Assembly: GCF_030287405.1 (NCBI RefSeq)
Contig: NZ_JASVVV010000007.1
Coordinates: 1 to 64,000, forward strand
From: Halalkalicoccus sp. NIPERK01
GTDB lineage: Archaea; Halobacteriota; Halobacteria; Halobacteriales; Halalkalicoccaceae
Reading direction: 5' to 3'
Length of the DNA: 64,000 nucleotides
Part shown: piece after piece, positions 25,633 through 34,051 of the stretch
How the letters are laid out: each line of letters starts with the position of its first letter
Position numbering within the stretch: the first letter of the stretch is position 1
The notes under the pieces: model-generated
What the model was told of the DNA's origin: nothing
Database searches by the model: none
What the model saw: only the letters and a program-made list of their open reading frames with translations
Made by a program: the position numbers and the translations under genes

Positions 25633-26766
25633 TCAGACGCGGTATTCTTCGACCTTGTCCTCGTCCAGTTCGATCCCGAGGCCCGGGCCTTCGGGCGGCG
25701 AGATCGTGCCCCCGTCCTGAACGTAGACCGCCTCCTGGTTCTTCACGTAGGGACTGGCGATGAACTCCCCGGGGTCGTCGATCTCGTCGTCGAACACCGC
25801 GAACTCGATGAGCGAACACGCCGGGCTGGCGGCGACGACGTGCAGGCTCGCGGCGTAGTTGATGAGCGGTCCGAACGTGTGAGGGACCAACTGTTTGTCG
25901 AACGCCTCGACGAACGTCGCGACGCGGTTCGCGGACGTGATCCCGCCGACGAGATCGAGGGTCGGCTGATAGATCTCCAAGGCGTCGGCCCGGAGGTGTT
26001 CGATGGCCGGATAATGGGGGGTCTGCGTCTGGTAGGCGGCGATCGGGACCGAGACGCGCTCGTTCAGTTCGGCCATACCCTGAACGTCGAGGTGAGAGAT
26101 CGGTTCCTCGAACCACGCGAGATCGTGTTCGCTCGCGGTCTCGGCGACCGCGAGCGCTTCGGCGGTGTTGTAGGACGTGTTGACGTCGATCGCGAGGTCC
26201 ATCCCCTCGGGCAAGTCCTCGCTGATCGTTTCGATACGCTCCTGGTCGTGCTTGACGCCGACGCTCGCACCGACGATCTTGATCGCCTCGAACCCTTTCT
26301 CCGAGAGCCAGACGGCGTCCTCGACCAGCCGTTCGCTCTCCTTGAAATGTGGAAAGGTCGCGTACGCCTTGATCTCGTTGACCTGACCGCCGAGCAGTTC
26401 GTAAACGGGCTGGCCAGCGTTCTTCCCCTTGATATCCCAGAGCGCCTCGTCGACCGCGCTGAGCGCGCGATACGCACCCGATCGCTTCACCTCGACGTAC
26501 ATCTCGTGCCACAGCCGCGTGACCTCGCGCGGGTCCCGCCCGACGAGCTTCTTCGAGAGGGCGTTGATGCCGTGCTCGAGGAACTTCGCCTCCTCGCCGG
26601 TGGGGTCGAAGACGAACGATTCACCGAGACCCGTGATCCCCTCGTCGGTATGGACCTTCACGACGACGGGGGTGACGGTGATGTTCTGCTCGGACGTGCC
26701 GCCTCGTCGTGTGATCGTATCGAGCGCACGCTCTAGCCGGATCGGCTCGACGTTCGTGATTTCCAT
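25633..26766 (-). CDS. Enolase-superfamily protein, divergent active site (copy 2)
   Basis: A 377-residue paralogue of 24295-25431, similar along its whole length including DIKGKNAGQPxYELLGG and YQTxTPHYP. It has the same unusual active site: the second Lys of KxK is Val (AIKIVG), the third metal-ligand Glu is Gln in AAYQTQ, and QPD reads QPT. The His of the catalytic dyad is kept in VPHTFG. The start at 26766 (MEITNVE) matches the MEITEIE start of copy 1. Its promoter contains a 7-bp inverted repeat flanking the TATA-like sequence (26784-26807). Function unknown; the pair may act on one substrate or as two subunits. Confidence 0.85.
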   Translation of the reverse strand: MEITNVEPIRLERALDTITRRGGTSEQNITVTPVVVKVHTDEGITGLGESFVFDPTGEEAKFLEHGINALSKKLVGRDPREVTRLWHEMYVEVKRSGAYRALSAVDEALWDIKGKNAGQPVYELLGGQVNEIKAYATFPHFKESERLVEDAVWLSEKGFEAIKIVGASVGVKHDQERIETISEDLPEGMDLAIDVNTSYNTAEALAVAETASEHDLAWFEEPISHLDVQGMAELNERVSVPIAAYQTQTPHYPAIEHLRADALEIYQPTLDLVGGITSANRVATFVEAFDKQLVPHTFGPLINYAASLHVVAASPACSLIEFAVFDDEIDDPGEFIASPYVKNQEAVYVQDGGTISPPEGPGLGIELDEDKVEEYRV

Positions 26767-26783
26767 GACCCACGCTCTCATCC

Positions 26784-26807
26784 GACACGTAAATAACTTC
26801 ACGTGTC
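26784..26807. promoter_or_regulatory. Inverted repeat enclosing the TATA box of enolase-like copy 2
   Basis: GACACGT-N10-ACGTGTC surrounds the TATA-like GTTATTT, which is about 30 nt from the ATG at 26766. A dimeric regulator bound to both arms would occlude TBP. The arms are perfect over 7 bp. Confidence 0.5.
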
Positions 26808-26841
26808 ACACGCCCCCTGCCGATTCGGAACGAGCCAGACC

Positions 26842-27942
26842 TCAGGAAAGGACGATCTGTGCCGGCCCCAGCGCGCCGTACTGCTCCTTGTGGAGCGTCA
26901 TCTCGACCGCGCGCTCGAACGAGTCGAGGCCCGAAAGTTCGTGGGTGATGTAGTCGTCGATGGAGATCCGGCCCTGTTCGACCAACCGTGCAGCGAGCGT
27001 CCCGGTCGTCCGACCGGGCCCGAGGGTCAACAGTCCCGAGACGGGGTTGATCCAGTCGACGCTTTTCGACCGAAGGGTGCGCGGTGTGACCGTGAGATCG
27101 CCGATGATGTAGCCCACCTGCAGGACGGTACCGCCCCGCGTGACCATGTCGACCGCCTGGGCGAGCGGGTCGGACCCGTCCGTCCCGTGGTCTTGATCGC
27201 CGCCGACGGCCTCGATCACGACGTCAGCGCCGATTCCACCGGTTCGTTCACGGACTGCCGTGACCGCATCAGTCGAAGTGGCATCGATCGGCGACAGTCC
27301 GTGGCGAGCAGCGATATCGAGTTTCCGTGGATCGATATCGACGACGATGACGTCGCTTGCGCCCTGGAGCAGGGCGAGTTGCGCGGACTGAAACCCCATG
27401 ACCCCCGTCCCGACGACGGCGACGATATCACCTTGTTCGATACCGGCGTCTCTGAGACACAGCACGGAACTGGCGAGCGGCTGCATCGCGGCGGCCTCCG
27501 CATCGCTGACCCCCTCGGGTACCCGACAGAGCGGCTCGGCGGGAAGCGAGACGTACTCCGCGAGGGCACCGGGGATGTCGTACCCGATGTAGGTCTTGTC
27601 CGTACAGTGGAGTGCCCGGCCCGACGTACAGTAGTTGCACTCACCACACGGGATCTTGCCGGGGGCATAGACCCGATCGCCGGGCTCGAAGGAAGCTACC
27701 TCGTCGCCGACCTCGACGACCTCTCCGCAGAACTCGTGACCGAACAGCCGAGCGCTCCCGCCGTCGAGCCGATCGCGGACCGTCTCGTAATGGGCGATCT
27801 CCTCCCCGTGATAGAGGTTACATTCCGTGACGCTGAGTTGAACGCGCTTGACCTCGACGAGCACGTCGGTCGCCCCGATCGATGGCATCGGAACGTCTTC
27901 GACACGAGCCTCGCCGAACGCCTCACACACGACGGCATCCAT
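26842..27942 (-). CDS. Zinc-dependent medium-chain alcohol dehydrogenase
   Basis: A 366-residue MDR-family dehydrogenase, the intact paralogue of the frameshifted gene at 9090-10198. The catalytic zinc region is TECNLYHGEE with GHEFCGEV near residue 60. The structural zinc lobe CGECNYCTSGRALHC is near 90-105. The Rossmann motif VVGTGVMGFQ is near 168, followed by VVDIDPRK whose Asp suggests NAD. The start MDAVV at 27942 matches the paralogue's MDAIV; an ATG four codons upstream exists. It lies between two enolase-superfamily genes, so oxidation of a sugar-acid or hydroxyacid intermediate is a reasonable guess. Confidence 0.9.
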   Translation of the reverse strand: MDAVVCEAFGEARVEDVPMPSIGATDVLVEVKRVQLSVTECNLYHGEEIAHYETVRDRLDGGSARLFGHEFCGEVVEVGDEVASFEPGDRVYAPGKIPCGECNYCTSGRALHCTDKTYIGYDIPGALAEYVSLPAEPLCRVPEGVSDAEAAAMQPLASSVLCLRDAGIEQGDIVAVVGTGVMGFQSAQLALLQGASDVIVVDIDPRKLDIAARHGLSPIDATSTDAVTAVRERTGGIGADVVIEAVGGDQDHGTDGSDPLAQAVDMVTRGGTVLQVGYIIGDLTVTPRTLRSKSVDWINPVSGLLTLGPGRTTGTLAARLVEQGRISIDDYITHELSGLDSFERAVEMTLHKEQYGALGPAQIVLS

Positions 27943-28067
27943 GTGACCAGCCATCTATCCCCCCGTACAAAGAGGTTGGCCTCGGATCGAGGGAGTCGCT
28001 CGGGGTGTTTGAGACCCCACGAGACGGTGATGATCGGCTCGAACCACGCGCCTGGCGGGCCTAGCGA

Positions 28068-29204
28068 TCAGTCGACGCGAAACCGTTCCAGGACGCCGTG
28101 ATCGATCTCGATGCCCAGTCCCGGACCGCCGGGAACCGCTACCGACGCCCCCTCGTTGACGATCGGGTCGACCGCGAGCTCGTCACGGATGGGGTTCGGC
28201 GTGCGGTCGAACTCGAGCATCGGGTTTCCGGGGATCGTAGCGAGGACCTGTAGGCTCGCGGCTAAGGCGACGACGCTCCCGAAGACGTGGGGTAAACACT
28301 GCACGTTCCTGGCATCCGCAAGCGACGCGATCCGCCGCATCGACGTGATGCCGCCCGCACTCGTCACGTCCGGCTGGGCGTAGCTGACCGCCTGCCGATC
28401 GAACACCCGGTCGAACTCCTCGACGAACGCCCAACACTCCCCTCCGGCGATCGGGACGTCGAGTTCGCGGTTCAACCTCGCGTACTCCTCGACGTGCTGT
28501 GGTCCGATCGGTTCCTCGAAGAAGTAGATGTCGAGGTCGTTCAGCCGTCTCCCGACCCGCCGCGCGTCGGCCGTGTCGTATCCGTGATTCGCGTCGGCCA
28601 TCAGCCGGATATCGTCCCCGACGGCGTCCCGTATCGCGCGCAGTATCTCGACGTCGGTATCGATGGACCACGGAAAGTGACGACCGACCCCGATCTTCAC
28701 CTTCAGGGCGTCGAACCCGGCATCGACGTTGCCCTCCGCCTCCTCGACGACGGCTCGTTTGAACGCATCGGTGCCATCGACGTCGGGAAAGAAATGGCCT
28801 GTGGCGTACGCCTGGACCGCCTCACGCCGCCGACCGCCGAGTAGACGCGAGACCGACTCGCCGGCGATCTTCCCGTAACAGTCCCAAAGCGCCATATCGA
28901 CGCCGCTCACGACGCTGGCCGGCACGTAGGAGTGATACGACGAGCGGAGTTTGAACGTCAACTCGTCGTGGATGCGTTCGACGTCGCGTGGGTCCTTCCC
29001 GATCAACCAGGGGGTGACGTACTCCTCAACGACCTCCCGGTTGCCCGCGACGGGCCCCCAACACTCGCCCCACCCGACGGTGCCATCGTCGGTTTCGATC
29101 CGGACCAGACAGTACTCCCGGCTATCGATCCACTTCTGTGCGTTTGCGAACCGTTCGTCGAGGTCTCTGTACAGCGCGACGGCCTCTACGTCTCGGATCT
29201 GCAT
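28068..29204 (-). CDS. Mandelate racemase/muconate lactonizing enzyme family protein (canonical)
   Basis: A 378-residue enolase-superfamily enzyme with a complete mandelate-racemase-type active site: Lys168 and Lys170 (KVK), metal ligands Asp204 (ADANHGYD), Glu230 region (FFEEPI) and Glu256 (IAGGE), and the dyad Asp279 (QPDV) and His306 (LPHVFG). Such enzymes abstract the alpha proton of a carboxylate and act as sugar-acid dehydratases, racemases or cycloisomerases. A TATA-like box at 29228-29237 is 28 nt upstream of the ATG at 29204. It is far from the two divergent copies at 24295 and 25633 in sequence. An acid-sugar dehydratase is the best guess. Confidence 0.88.
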   Translation of the reverse strand: MQIRDVEAVALYRDLDERFANAQKWIDSREYCLVRIETDDGTVGWGECWGPVAGNREVVEEYVTPWLIGKDPRDVERIHDELTFKLRSSYHSYVPASVVSGVDMALWDCYGKIAGESVSRLLGGRRREAVQAYATGHFFPDVDGTDAFKRAVVEEAEGNVDAGFDALKVKIGVGRHFPWSIDTDVEILRAIRDAVGDDIRLMADANHGYDTADARRVGRRLNDLDIYFFEEPIGPQHVEEYARLNRELDVPIAGGECWAFVEEFDRVFDRQAVSYAQPDVTSAGGITSMRRIASLADARNVQCLPHVFGSVVALAASLQVLATIPGNPMLEFDRTPNPIRDELAVDPIVNEGASVAVPGGPGLGIEIDHGVLERFRVD

Positions 29205-29227
29205 GGACCGTCGTTTGTCGGCCAGCT

Positions 29228-29237
29228 AATCAATATT
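29228..29237 (-). promoter_or_regulatory. TATA-like box of the canonical MR/MLE gene
   Basis: On the minus strand ATATTGATTA is centred 28 nt from the ATG at 29204, giving a leaderless transcript. Confidence 0.5.
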
Positions 29238-29307
29238 CCGGTGTCGAGGACGGGCGCGGTACCGCGTCACTGCCTCGCCTGCCAGAACGAGAGGAGAGTC
29301 AGCGCTC

Positions 29308-30660
29308 CTATGGATCGAGCTGTGCGGTGAGCTCGCCGACCGGGAGGTCGTCCTTCAGTCGCTGAATCGTCGCTTCGAGCTCTTCGGCCGCCGATCGATC
29401 GAGCCGTGTCTCGGCGCACTCGAAGAACTTGTCACGAAGACGCTCCTCGCTCAACGGGTTGTTCGGGCTGCCGGGTGCGTATTGCTCTCGGGCGGTGAGT
29501 TCGTCGCCAGCGGTCGTCTGAACGCGTACGGTCGCCCCGTAGCCGGCGAAGTCGTCACCGAACAGGTCGTCCTCGAACGCGCGCTCGACCTTGTCGATCG
29601 TCGCCCGGGTCTGAGGATCGGTAACGTACTCGTCGGTGAACTCGTGAATACCGGCCTCGCCCTCCCGGAGGATGGCCGCGAGACAGAACTCGATCGAGAA
29701 CTTCGCCTGGAGGGCGTTCTCCGGCTGTGCGTGTATGAGCATCTCGGAAGCGGCATCCTCGAGGGAAACGGTGATCCGATCGACCGTTTCCGGCGTCAGA
29801 TCGTGTTCCAGCACCAGGTTACGCATGGCATCCATCGCCGCGTGGGTGATGACGCCGGACGGATACGGCTTGTACCCGATGTCCGTGACGTTCCACGATT
29901 CGCCCAGCCCCTCCGTGATCTCCGCCGGATCGTAGCCGTCGTGCATCGTCATCACCTCCCCGTAGCCGAGGTCGCCTTCGAAGACGGCTTCGTCGGCGGT
30001 AAATCCCTCGTCGGCGAGCAGTGTCGATCTCACGCCCATCTCGGCGGCATGCCCCGCGTGTAACGGTTTCGTCATCGATCCGAAGTTCTTCTTCAACGAC
30101 GACGAGAGGGAAGCGGCGATTCCGAACGCGTGCACGAGCGCGGTCCGGTCGAGATCCAGAACCGAGCCGGCAGCAGCGACCGCTCCGAACGTACCGATCG
30201 TGCCCGTCGCATGCCACCCGTTCCGGTAGTGTTCGGGGTAGGTACTGTGGCCGACTCTGAACGCCACCTCACAACCGACGACGTAGCCGGTCAGGAGGTC
30301 CCGAGTCGTCGTATCGATGGACTCCGCAGCGGCGAGCGAAGCGGCGAAGACCGGTGAAGTCGGATGGATGACGATCGATTCGAACGTGTCGTCGTAATCG
30401 ATCGCGTGCCCGAACGCGCCGTTGGCCAGAGCAGCACCGGGAACGCTCGCCGTCCCTCGGCAGAAGACGGTGCTCTGGTCGCCGGAGGCGCTACGATCGA
30501 CGTAGGCGGAGATTCGGTCCCCGACGTCGTGATGCGACCCGTAGAGTGCGACCCCGATGTAGTCCCGAATCGCCGTTTGGGAGTGATCGATGGCGTCGGT
30601 CGTGATGTCCGAAAACGTAGTCTCAGCCGTGAAGTCGGCTAGCAGCGCTGTCTCAGCCAT
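29308..30660 (-). CDS. MmgE/PrpD-family protein
   Basis: A 450-residue protein of the family that includes 2-methylcitrate dehydratase, cis-aconitate decarboxylase (itaconate synthesis) and iminodisuccinate epimerase. Family landmarks are NGAFGHAIDYDDTF near residue 82, HATGTIGTFGAVAAA near 148, and TKPLHAGHAAEMGV near 198, then GYKPYPSGVITHAAMDA near 257 in the lid domain. A TATA box (30683-30692) is 27 nt upstream of the ATG. The IclR copy 2 gene ends just beyond at 31484 on the same strand and may control it. With PrpF and an aconitase-type hydratase in the same island, a tricarboxylate dehydratase or decarboxylase is likely. Confidence 0.9.
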   Translation of the reverse strand: MAETALLADFTAETTFSDITTDAIDHSQTAIRDYIGVALYGSHHDVGDRISAYVDRSASGDQSTVFCRGTASVPGAALANGAFGHAIDYDDTFESIVIHPTSPVFAASLAAAESIDTTTRDLLTGYVVGCEVAFRVGHSTYPEHYRNGWHATGTIGTFGAVAAAGSVLDLDRTALVHAFGIAASLSSSLKKNFGSMTKPLHAGHAAEMGVRSTLLADEGFTADEAVFEGDLGYGEVMTMHDGYDPAEITEGLGESWNVTDIGYKPYPSGVITHAAMDAMRNLVLEHDLTPETVDRITVSLEDAASEMLIHAQPENALQAKFSIEFCLAAILREGEAGIHEFTDEYVTDPQTRATIDKVERAFEDDLFGDDFAGYGATVRVQTTAGDELTAREQYAPGSPNNPLSEERLRDKFFECAETRLDRSAAEELEATIQRLKDDLPVGELTAQLDP

Positions 30661-30682
30661 GATTCCACGTATGAGATCGCAA

Positions 30683-30692
30683 GTATATAAAT
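30683..30692 (-). promoter_or_regulatory. TATA box of the MmgE/PrpD gene
   Basis: ATTTATATAC on the minus strand is centred 27 nt from the ATG at 30660. A TTCAC half-site, as in the palindrome at 31516, lies about 15 nt farther upstream. Confidence 0.6.
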
Positions 30693-30713
30693 CAAGTTGG
30701 TGAACAGGATCGG

Positions 30714-31484
30714 TTACTGTGGGGAGTTGAGCAGGTTCAGTTCGAGTTCGTTGGCGAACCCGAGGATGAGATCCGGGAGTTCCTCCCCGTAGAGGTCCCC
30801 CTTCAGCCGATGGGCCGGAGCCGAGACACTGAACGCGCCGAGAACGGAATCGTGGGGCGTCATGACTGGAACTCCGACGGCTCGGAGCCCCTTGATCGAT
30901 TCACCGTCGTTGAACGCCACGCCGACGGATCGGATCCGTTCGAGCTCGTCGTACAGTTCCTCGCGGTCGGTGATCGTCTCGGCCGTTTCCGCGGGCAGTC
31001 CCCAGCGGTCGATGATCTCCTCCACGCGGTCATCGGGGAGGTATGCGAGGATCGCTTTGCCTGCAGCACTGGAGTGGAGATACCGACGCTTGCCGGTATA
31101 GCGGTCTATCTGAACCGAGTGTTGGCTGATCTCGGTGTGGAGGTAGATGCCACGCCCGCCGTTTTCGACGACGAACTGCGCGCGTTCGTCCACCTCCTCG
31201 ACCAATCGCGAGACCATTTCGATCGCCAACCGGTATCCCCTCCGACTGTTCCGGATATGGCCGCCGATCGTGAGAAAGCGCATACCGACCCGGTACTCGT
31301 CACCTTCTTTCCGTGCGTAGCCCAGCTGCTCGAGGGTTACGAGGTGTTTGTGGATGGTACTCGGTGCGAGATCGAGATGCGTGGCGAGTTCGTGAACACG
31401 GGCCCCGTTCAGTTCCTGAAGGGCGTGAACGATTTCGTAGGACCGTTCGACGGAAGCCACCGTCGTTCTGGATGTGCCGGCCAT
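30714..31484 (-). CDS. IclR-family transcriptional regulator (copy 2)
   Basis: A 256-residue IclR regulator with an N-terminal winged helix (LAPSTIHKHLVTLEQLGYA near residue 42) and an effector domain (GKRRYLHSSAAGKAILAYLP near 145). The ATG at 31484 (MAGTSRTTVASV) is chosen because a TATA box at 31507-31516 is 27 nt upstream; the longer frame starts within the promoter. A perfect TTCAC-N5-GTGAA palindrome (31516-31530) touches the TATA box and probably is its own operator. It precedes the MmgE/PrpD gene on the same strand (54 nt apart) and likely regulates that gene and the enolase/ADH genes beyond. Confidence 0.95.
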   Translation of the reverse strand: MAGTSRTTVASVERSYEIVHALQELNGARVHELATHLDLAPSTIHKHLVTLEQLGYARKEGDEYRVGMRFLTIGGHIRNSRRGYRLAIEMVSRLVEEVDERAQFVVENGGRGIYLHTEISQHSVQIDRYTGKRRYLHSSAAGKAILAYLPDDRVEEIIDRWGLPAETAETITDREELYDELERIRSVGVAFNDGESIKGLRAVGVPVMTPHDSVLGAFSVSAPAHRLKGDLYGEELPDLILGFANELELNLLNSPQ

Positions 31485-32135
31485 GCCAGGTGAAAACACA
31501 CACAGGCATATATAATTCACTATTCGTGAATCGAAGTCTGCGTGAACGAACCACGATTCTGCTCAGGATTCGGGACTGTTATCGGACATACGTATCTGAG
31601 ACGGCGTGGGTTCAACGGATCTTCGCGAAACAACCGGACACCGTGGGTCTGTTCGCCGGTAGAGCACCCCCCCGATGCGAATTTTCGGCTCATTCGACGG
31701 GACATCGGTATTCGAACCGGTCGGGTAAACAGGCCTCTCGTCTATGGGAACCATGCGTCAGTACTCCCATTCGAGAACCGTGTACGCGCGGTTCTCCGAT
31801 CTGATACACGGAAGTTATTACATGCGTACGGATGTAAACTCATCCGGGCCAAAGAGCGAAAGATCTATACGTACCCGGCGGTTATTCTGGCCTGTTAGAT
31901 TCTTCTTTCTCGTATTGTTGATATTACAAACCAGCGAGGCGAGTTGGGGACCACGGACTTGGGGAAGACCGGCTAGTGCATTTCGCAGGAGTGAATCAGT
32001 CGACGCCGCGCGTCTCCCGACTGCTATCCTGCCTAGTGGGTTCGAGAGAACGGGAACCACCTCGGATGGAGGAAAACGGCTCGATCCATCGTAGTACATG
32101 AGGAGCGTTAACTCGGTGCAGTACCAACTACGAGT
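31485..32135. other. Gene-free region upstream of IclR copy 2
   Basis: These 651 bases carry the IclR promoter and operator at the left end and otherwise nothing I can support. Open frames here have no codon bias or recognisable motifs, and GC looks lower than around it. It may hold decayed sequence at the island edge. Confidence 0.5.
31507..31530. promoter_or_regulatory. TATA box and TTCAC-N5-GTGAA operator of IclR copy 2
   Basis: The minus-strand TATA box (31507-31516) is 27 nt from the ATG at 31484. The perfect 5-bp inverted repeat TTCAC-TATTC-GTGAA (31516-31530) begins where the TATA box ends, in the BRE position, as the ATCCC-N7-GGGAT element does for IclR copy 1. This suggests autorepression by TFB exclusion. 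Confidence 0.55.
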
Positions 32136-32375
32136 ATGTCACGTTACGAAGCTTCCTTCGAGATCGACTCGAAAACCGACTCGTACGCCGCTCAGCGCAT
32201 CCTAGAGAAAGTATACGACACGATTCGAGAAGAATCGCGGAGCGTTCGTGAAGGCACAGACGACGCGACTGTGCTTCTTCAAGAGTTCAAAACGCTTCGA
32301 GACGCAGCGAAGCACTCAACGGCGGGCGAACTGACGATCACCTACGAGCAATACGACCGCGAATTCGACGACTAA
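32136..32375 (+). CDS. Small acidic hypothetical protein
   Basis: A 79-residue soluble protein starting MSRYEASFEID and ending QYDREFDD. It is rich in Asp, Glu, Arg and Thr, with a predicted central helix (about residues 18-65) flanked by short strands. Haloarchaeal amino-acid bias and an ATG after a purine-rich leader support it as real. No known domain is recognised. It stands alone between the island edge and a zinc-ribbon gene on the other strand. Confidence 0.6.
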   Translation: MSRYEASFEIDSKTDSYAAQRILEKVYDTIREESRSVREGTDDATVLLQEFKTLRDAAKHSTAGELTITYEQYDREFDD

Positions 32376-32446
32376 GGGCACGACGATACGTTCCGTTGTG
32401 AGACCTCCCTGTGGATTCGATAGGGTACTCAAAACAGCAGGCCCGG

Positions 32447-32626
32447 TCACTCTCCGGTCGACGTCGAGACGATCGAACGGGCCTCACACTCCGGGCACTG
32501 ATCGTGATGGATGTGAAAGCGTGCGTCACACGCCTGACACCGGTAGTTCGTGTCCTCTTGGGCAGTCTCCGTTGCCGTCCGCTTGACCCGTTCGACCTGC
32601 CTGCCGATCCGTTTGAACAATCCCAT
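32447..32626 (-). CDS. Small zinc-ribbon protein
   Basis: A 59-residue protein. A basic N-terminal helix (MGLFKRIGRQVERVKRTA) is followed by a zinc ribbon with two CxxC knuckles, YRCQACDARF and DQCPECEA, separated by about 12 residues. Such mini zinc ribbons are common in haloarchaea and are usually of unknown function, possibly nucleic-acid or protein binding. The ATG at 32626 is chosen because the frame upstream has no haloarchaeal bias. Confidence 0.7.
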   Translation of the reverse strand: MGLFKRIGRQVERVKRTATETAQEDTNYRCQACDARFHIHHDQCPECEARSIVSTSTGE

Positions 32627-32864
32627 TTGTCTCTTAGAAGGAGGCCCACGAGGGCAATAAGCGTTGGCTGGATCGTCGGCTGAAAGTTCGTGTCTGAGCG
32701 ATCGAATTGTACAGATCAACCACCCGTAACGCTTGGGGACGAACGGTTACCGGAAGAGATCGAATCGAACACTTGGGTCGGCCACACTACAGCATGGAGC
32801 ATTCATCTCCGAGATCTGTACTTCGGTGAAAACCCTTATGCCCAGACACAAGCTATCTTCGTAG

Positions 32865-33245
32865 ATGGGAGATGTTTTCGTCGGGAGCCTCATGTCTTCG
32901 CCGGTGTACACCGTGGGCACCGAGACGTCGCTTCGCGATGCTGGAAGGACGATGCTCAATCACGGTATCGGCTCGGTCATCGTCGTCGGCGACGACGATC
33001 GACTCGAAGGAATTCTCACTGCGACTGATTTCATCAGAATCATCGCAGAAGGAGACCCCGATCCGAACGCGATCGTTGGCACATCTATGAGTTCGGACGT
33101 CACCACGACCACCGCGAACGAATCCATCCGTAGCGTTGCGGATCTGATGCTCGAATATGGCTTCCACCACGTTCCAGTCGTCGACGAAGGACGGGTCATC
33201 GGTGTCATCACGACGACGGACCTGACAGCATATCTCTCGAGTTGA
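32865..33245 (+). CDS. CBS-domain pair protein
   Basis: A 126-residue protein made of two CBS domains in tandem: residues 1-60 (VGSLMSSPVYTV through GILTATDFIRII) and 70-126 (SMSSDVTTTTANESI through GVITTTDLTAYL). CBS pairs form a Bateman module that binds adenosine nucleotides and senses energy state, often as stand-alone proteins in archaea. A TATA-like box (32833-32842) is 27 nt upstream of the ATG. No neighbour indicates its partner. Confidence 0.9.
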   Translation: MGDVFVGSLMSSPVYTVGTETSLRDAGRTMLNHGIGSVIVVGDDDRLEGILTATDFIRIIAEGDPDPNAIVGTSMSSDVTTTTANESIRSVADLMLEYGFHHVPVVDEGRVIGVITTTDLTAYLSS

Positions 33246-33430
33246 GAGGAAGCGAGTCTATCCGAGCCGATCAACAGGGAACACGAGTCGTCAGTGGATG
33301 GTAACGAGAAGAGTGCATTTCTTCCGGGATTTTCACACCCCTAGTCACGTCTCCTGCTACGGGTTATAACGCTCGGTCGATCGGTTGATGTAGATACCAG
33401 TGCTTTTCCCCGTAAGAGTCTCTTCTCGGT

Positions 33431-33856
33431 ATGTCCTTCTCTTTGACTTCTCTGGCAGCCCAGGGGCTGGTCTCGACGCCAGTGACTGTCGAGGTGCTCG
33501 TCGTTTTCGCGCTCGTTCTCTTTGCGACTGAACGGTTCCCGATCGACGTCATCGCCATTCTGGTGATGGTTCTGTTGACGAGCGTCATCAGCAACAACGC
33601 GAGCGTCGTGTTGATGATTCCGGTGGCTGCCAGCGCCGCCCAATCGATCGGTGCGAACGCGTTCGCGTTCGTCTCGCCGTTACGTTCGCGGCCTCCACGG
33701 CGTTTATGACGCCCGTGGGCTATCAGACGAGTCTCGTCGTCTACGGACCCGGTGGTTAGACGTTCTCCGACTTCATTCGCATCGGTGCACCGTTACAGCT
33801 GCTTGTCGGTCGTCACCGTCCTCGAAATCGCGTTCGTCCGGGGAGTCCGCGTGTGA
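33431..33856 (+). pseudogene. Decayed SLC13/DASS-type permease (internal deletion plus several lesions)
   Basis: The first 45 codons encode an N-terminal membrane segment ([19 protein letters not shown]), but this is joined directly to what is normally a C-terminal SLC13 block ([13 protein letters not shown]), so several hundred codons are missing. A one-base deletion then shifts the frame near 33674. The shifted frame continues as [16 protein letters not shown], hits an in-frame TAG after VVYGPGG, resumes with TFSDFIRIGAPLQLL, and needs a further frame change near 33812 before the stop at 33854-33856. At least four independent lesions mark a long-dead gene. It is unrelated in detail to the intact DASS permease at 1797-3239. 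Confidence 0.8.
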
Positions 33857-34051
33857 GTGAGGACGAACGCGCCTCGACGAAGTACCGACGCTCGCTGGAG
33901 AGGGATCTCTCGTCCTCTGTAGGCCCAGCGGGAGTACGCCACACGATTCCCCTACCAGGCGGTCGCCTACGACACGTCGTTACCACTCGAAGGGAAGTTC
34001 CGAGAAAACTGAACTGTTACCGGTCGTCACCGCGCGGTGACGGTCGGTGTC

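Noticed and set aside
31540-32100. Several 60-160-codon open frames on both strands
   Set aside because: They lack acidic haloarchaeal bias and recognisable motifs, and overlap each other.
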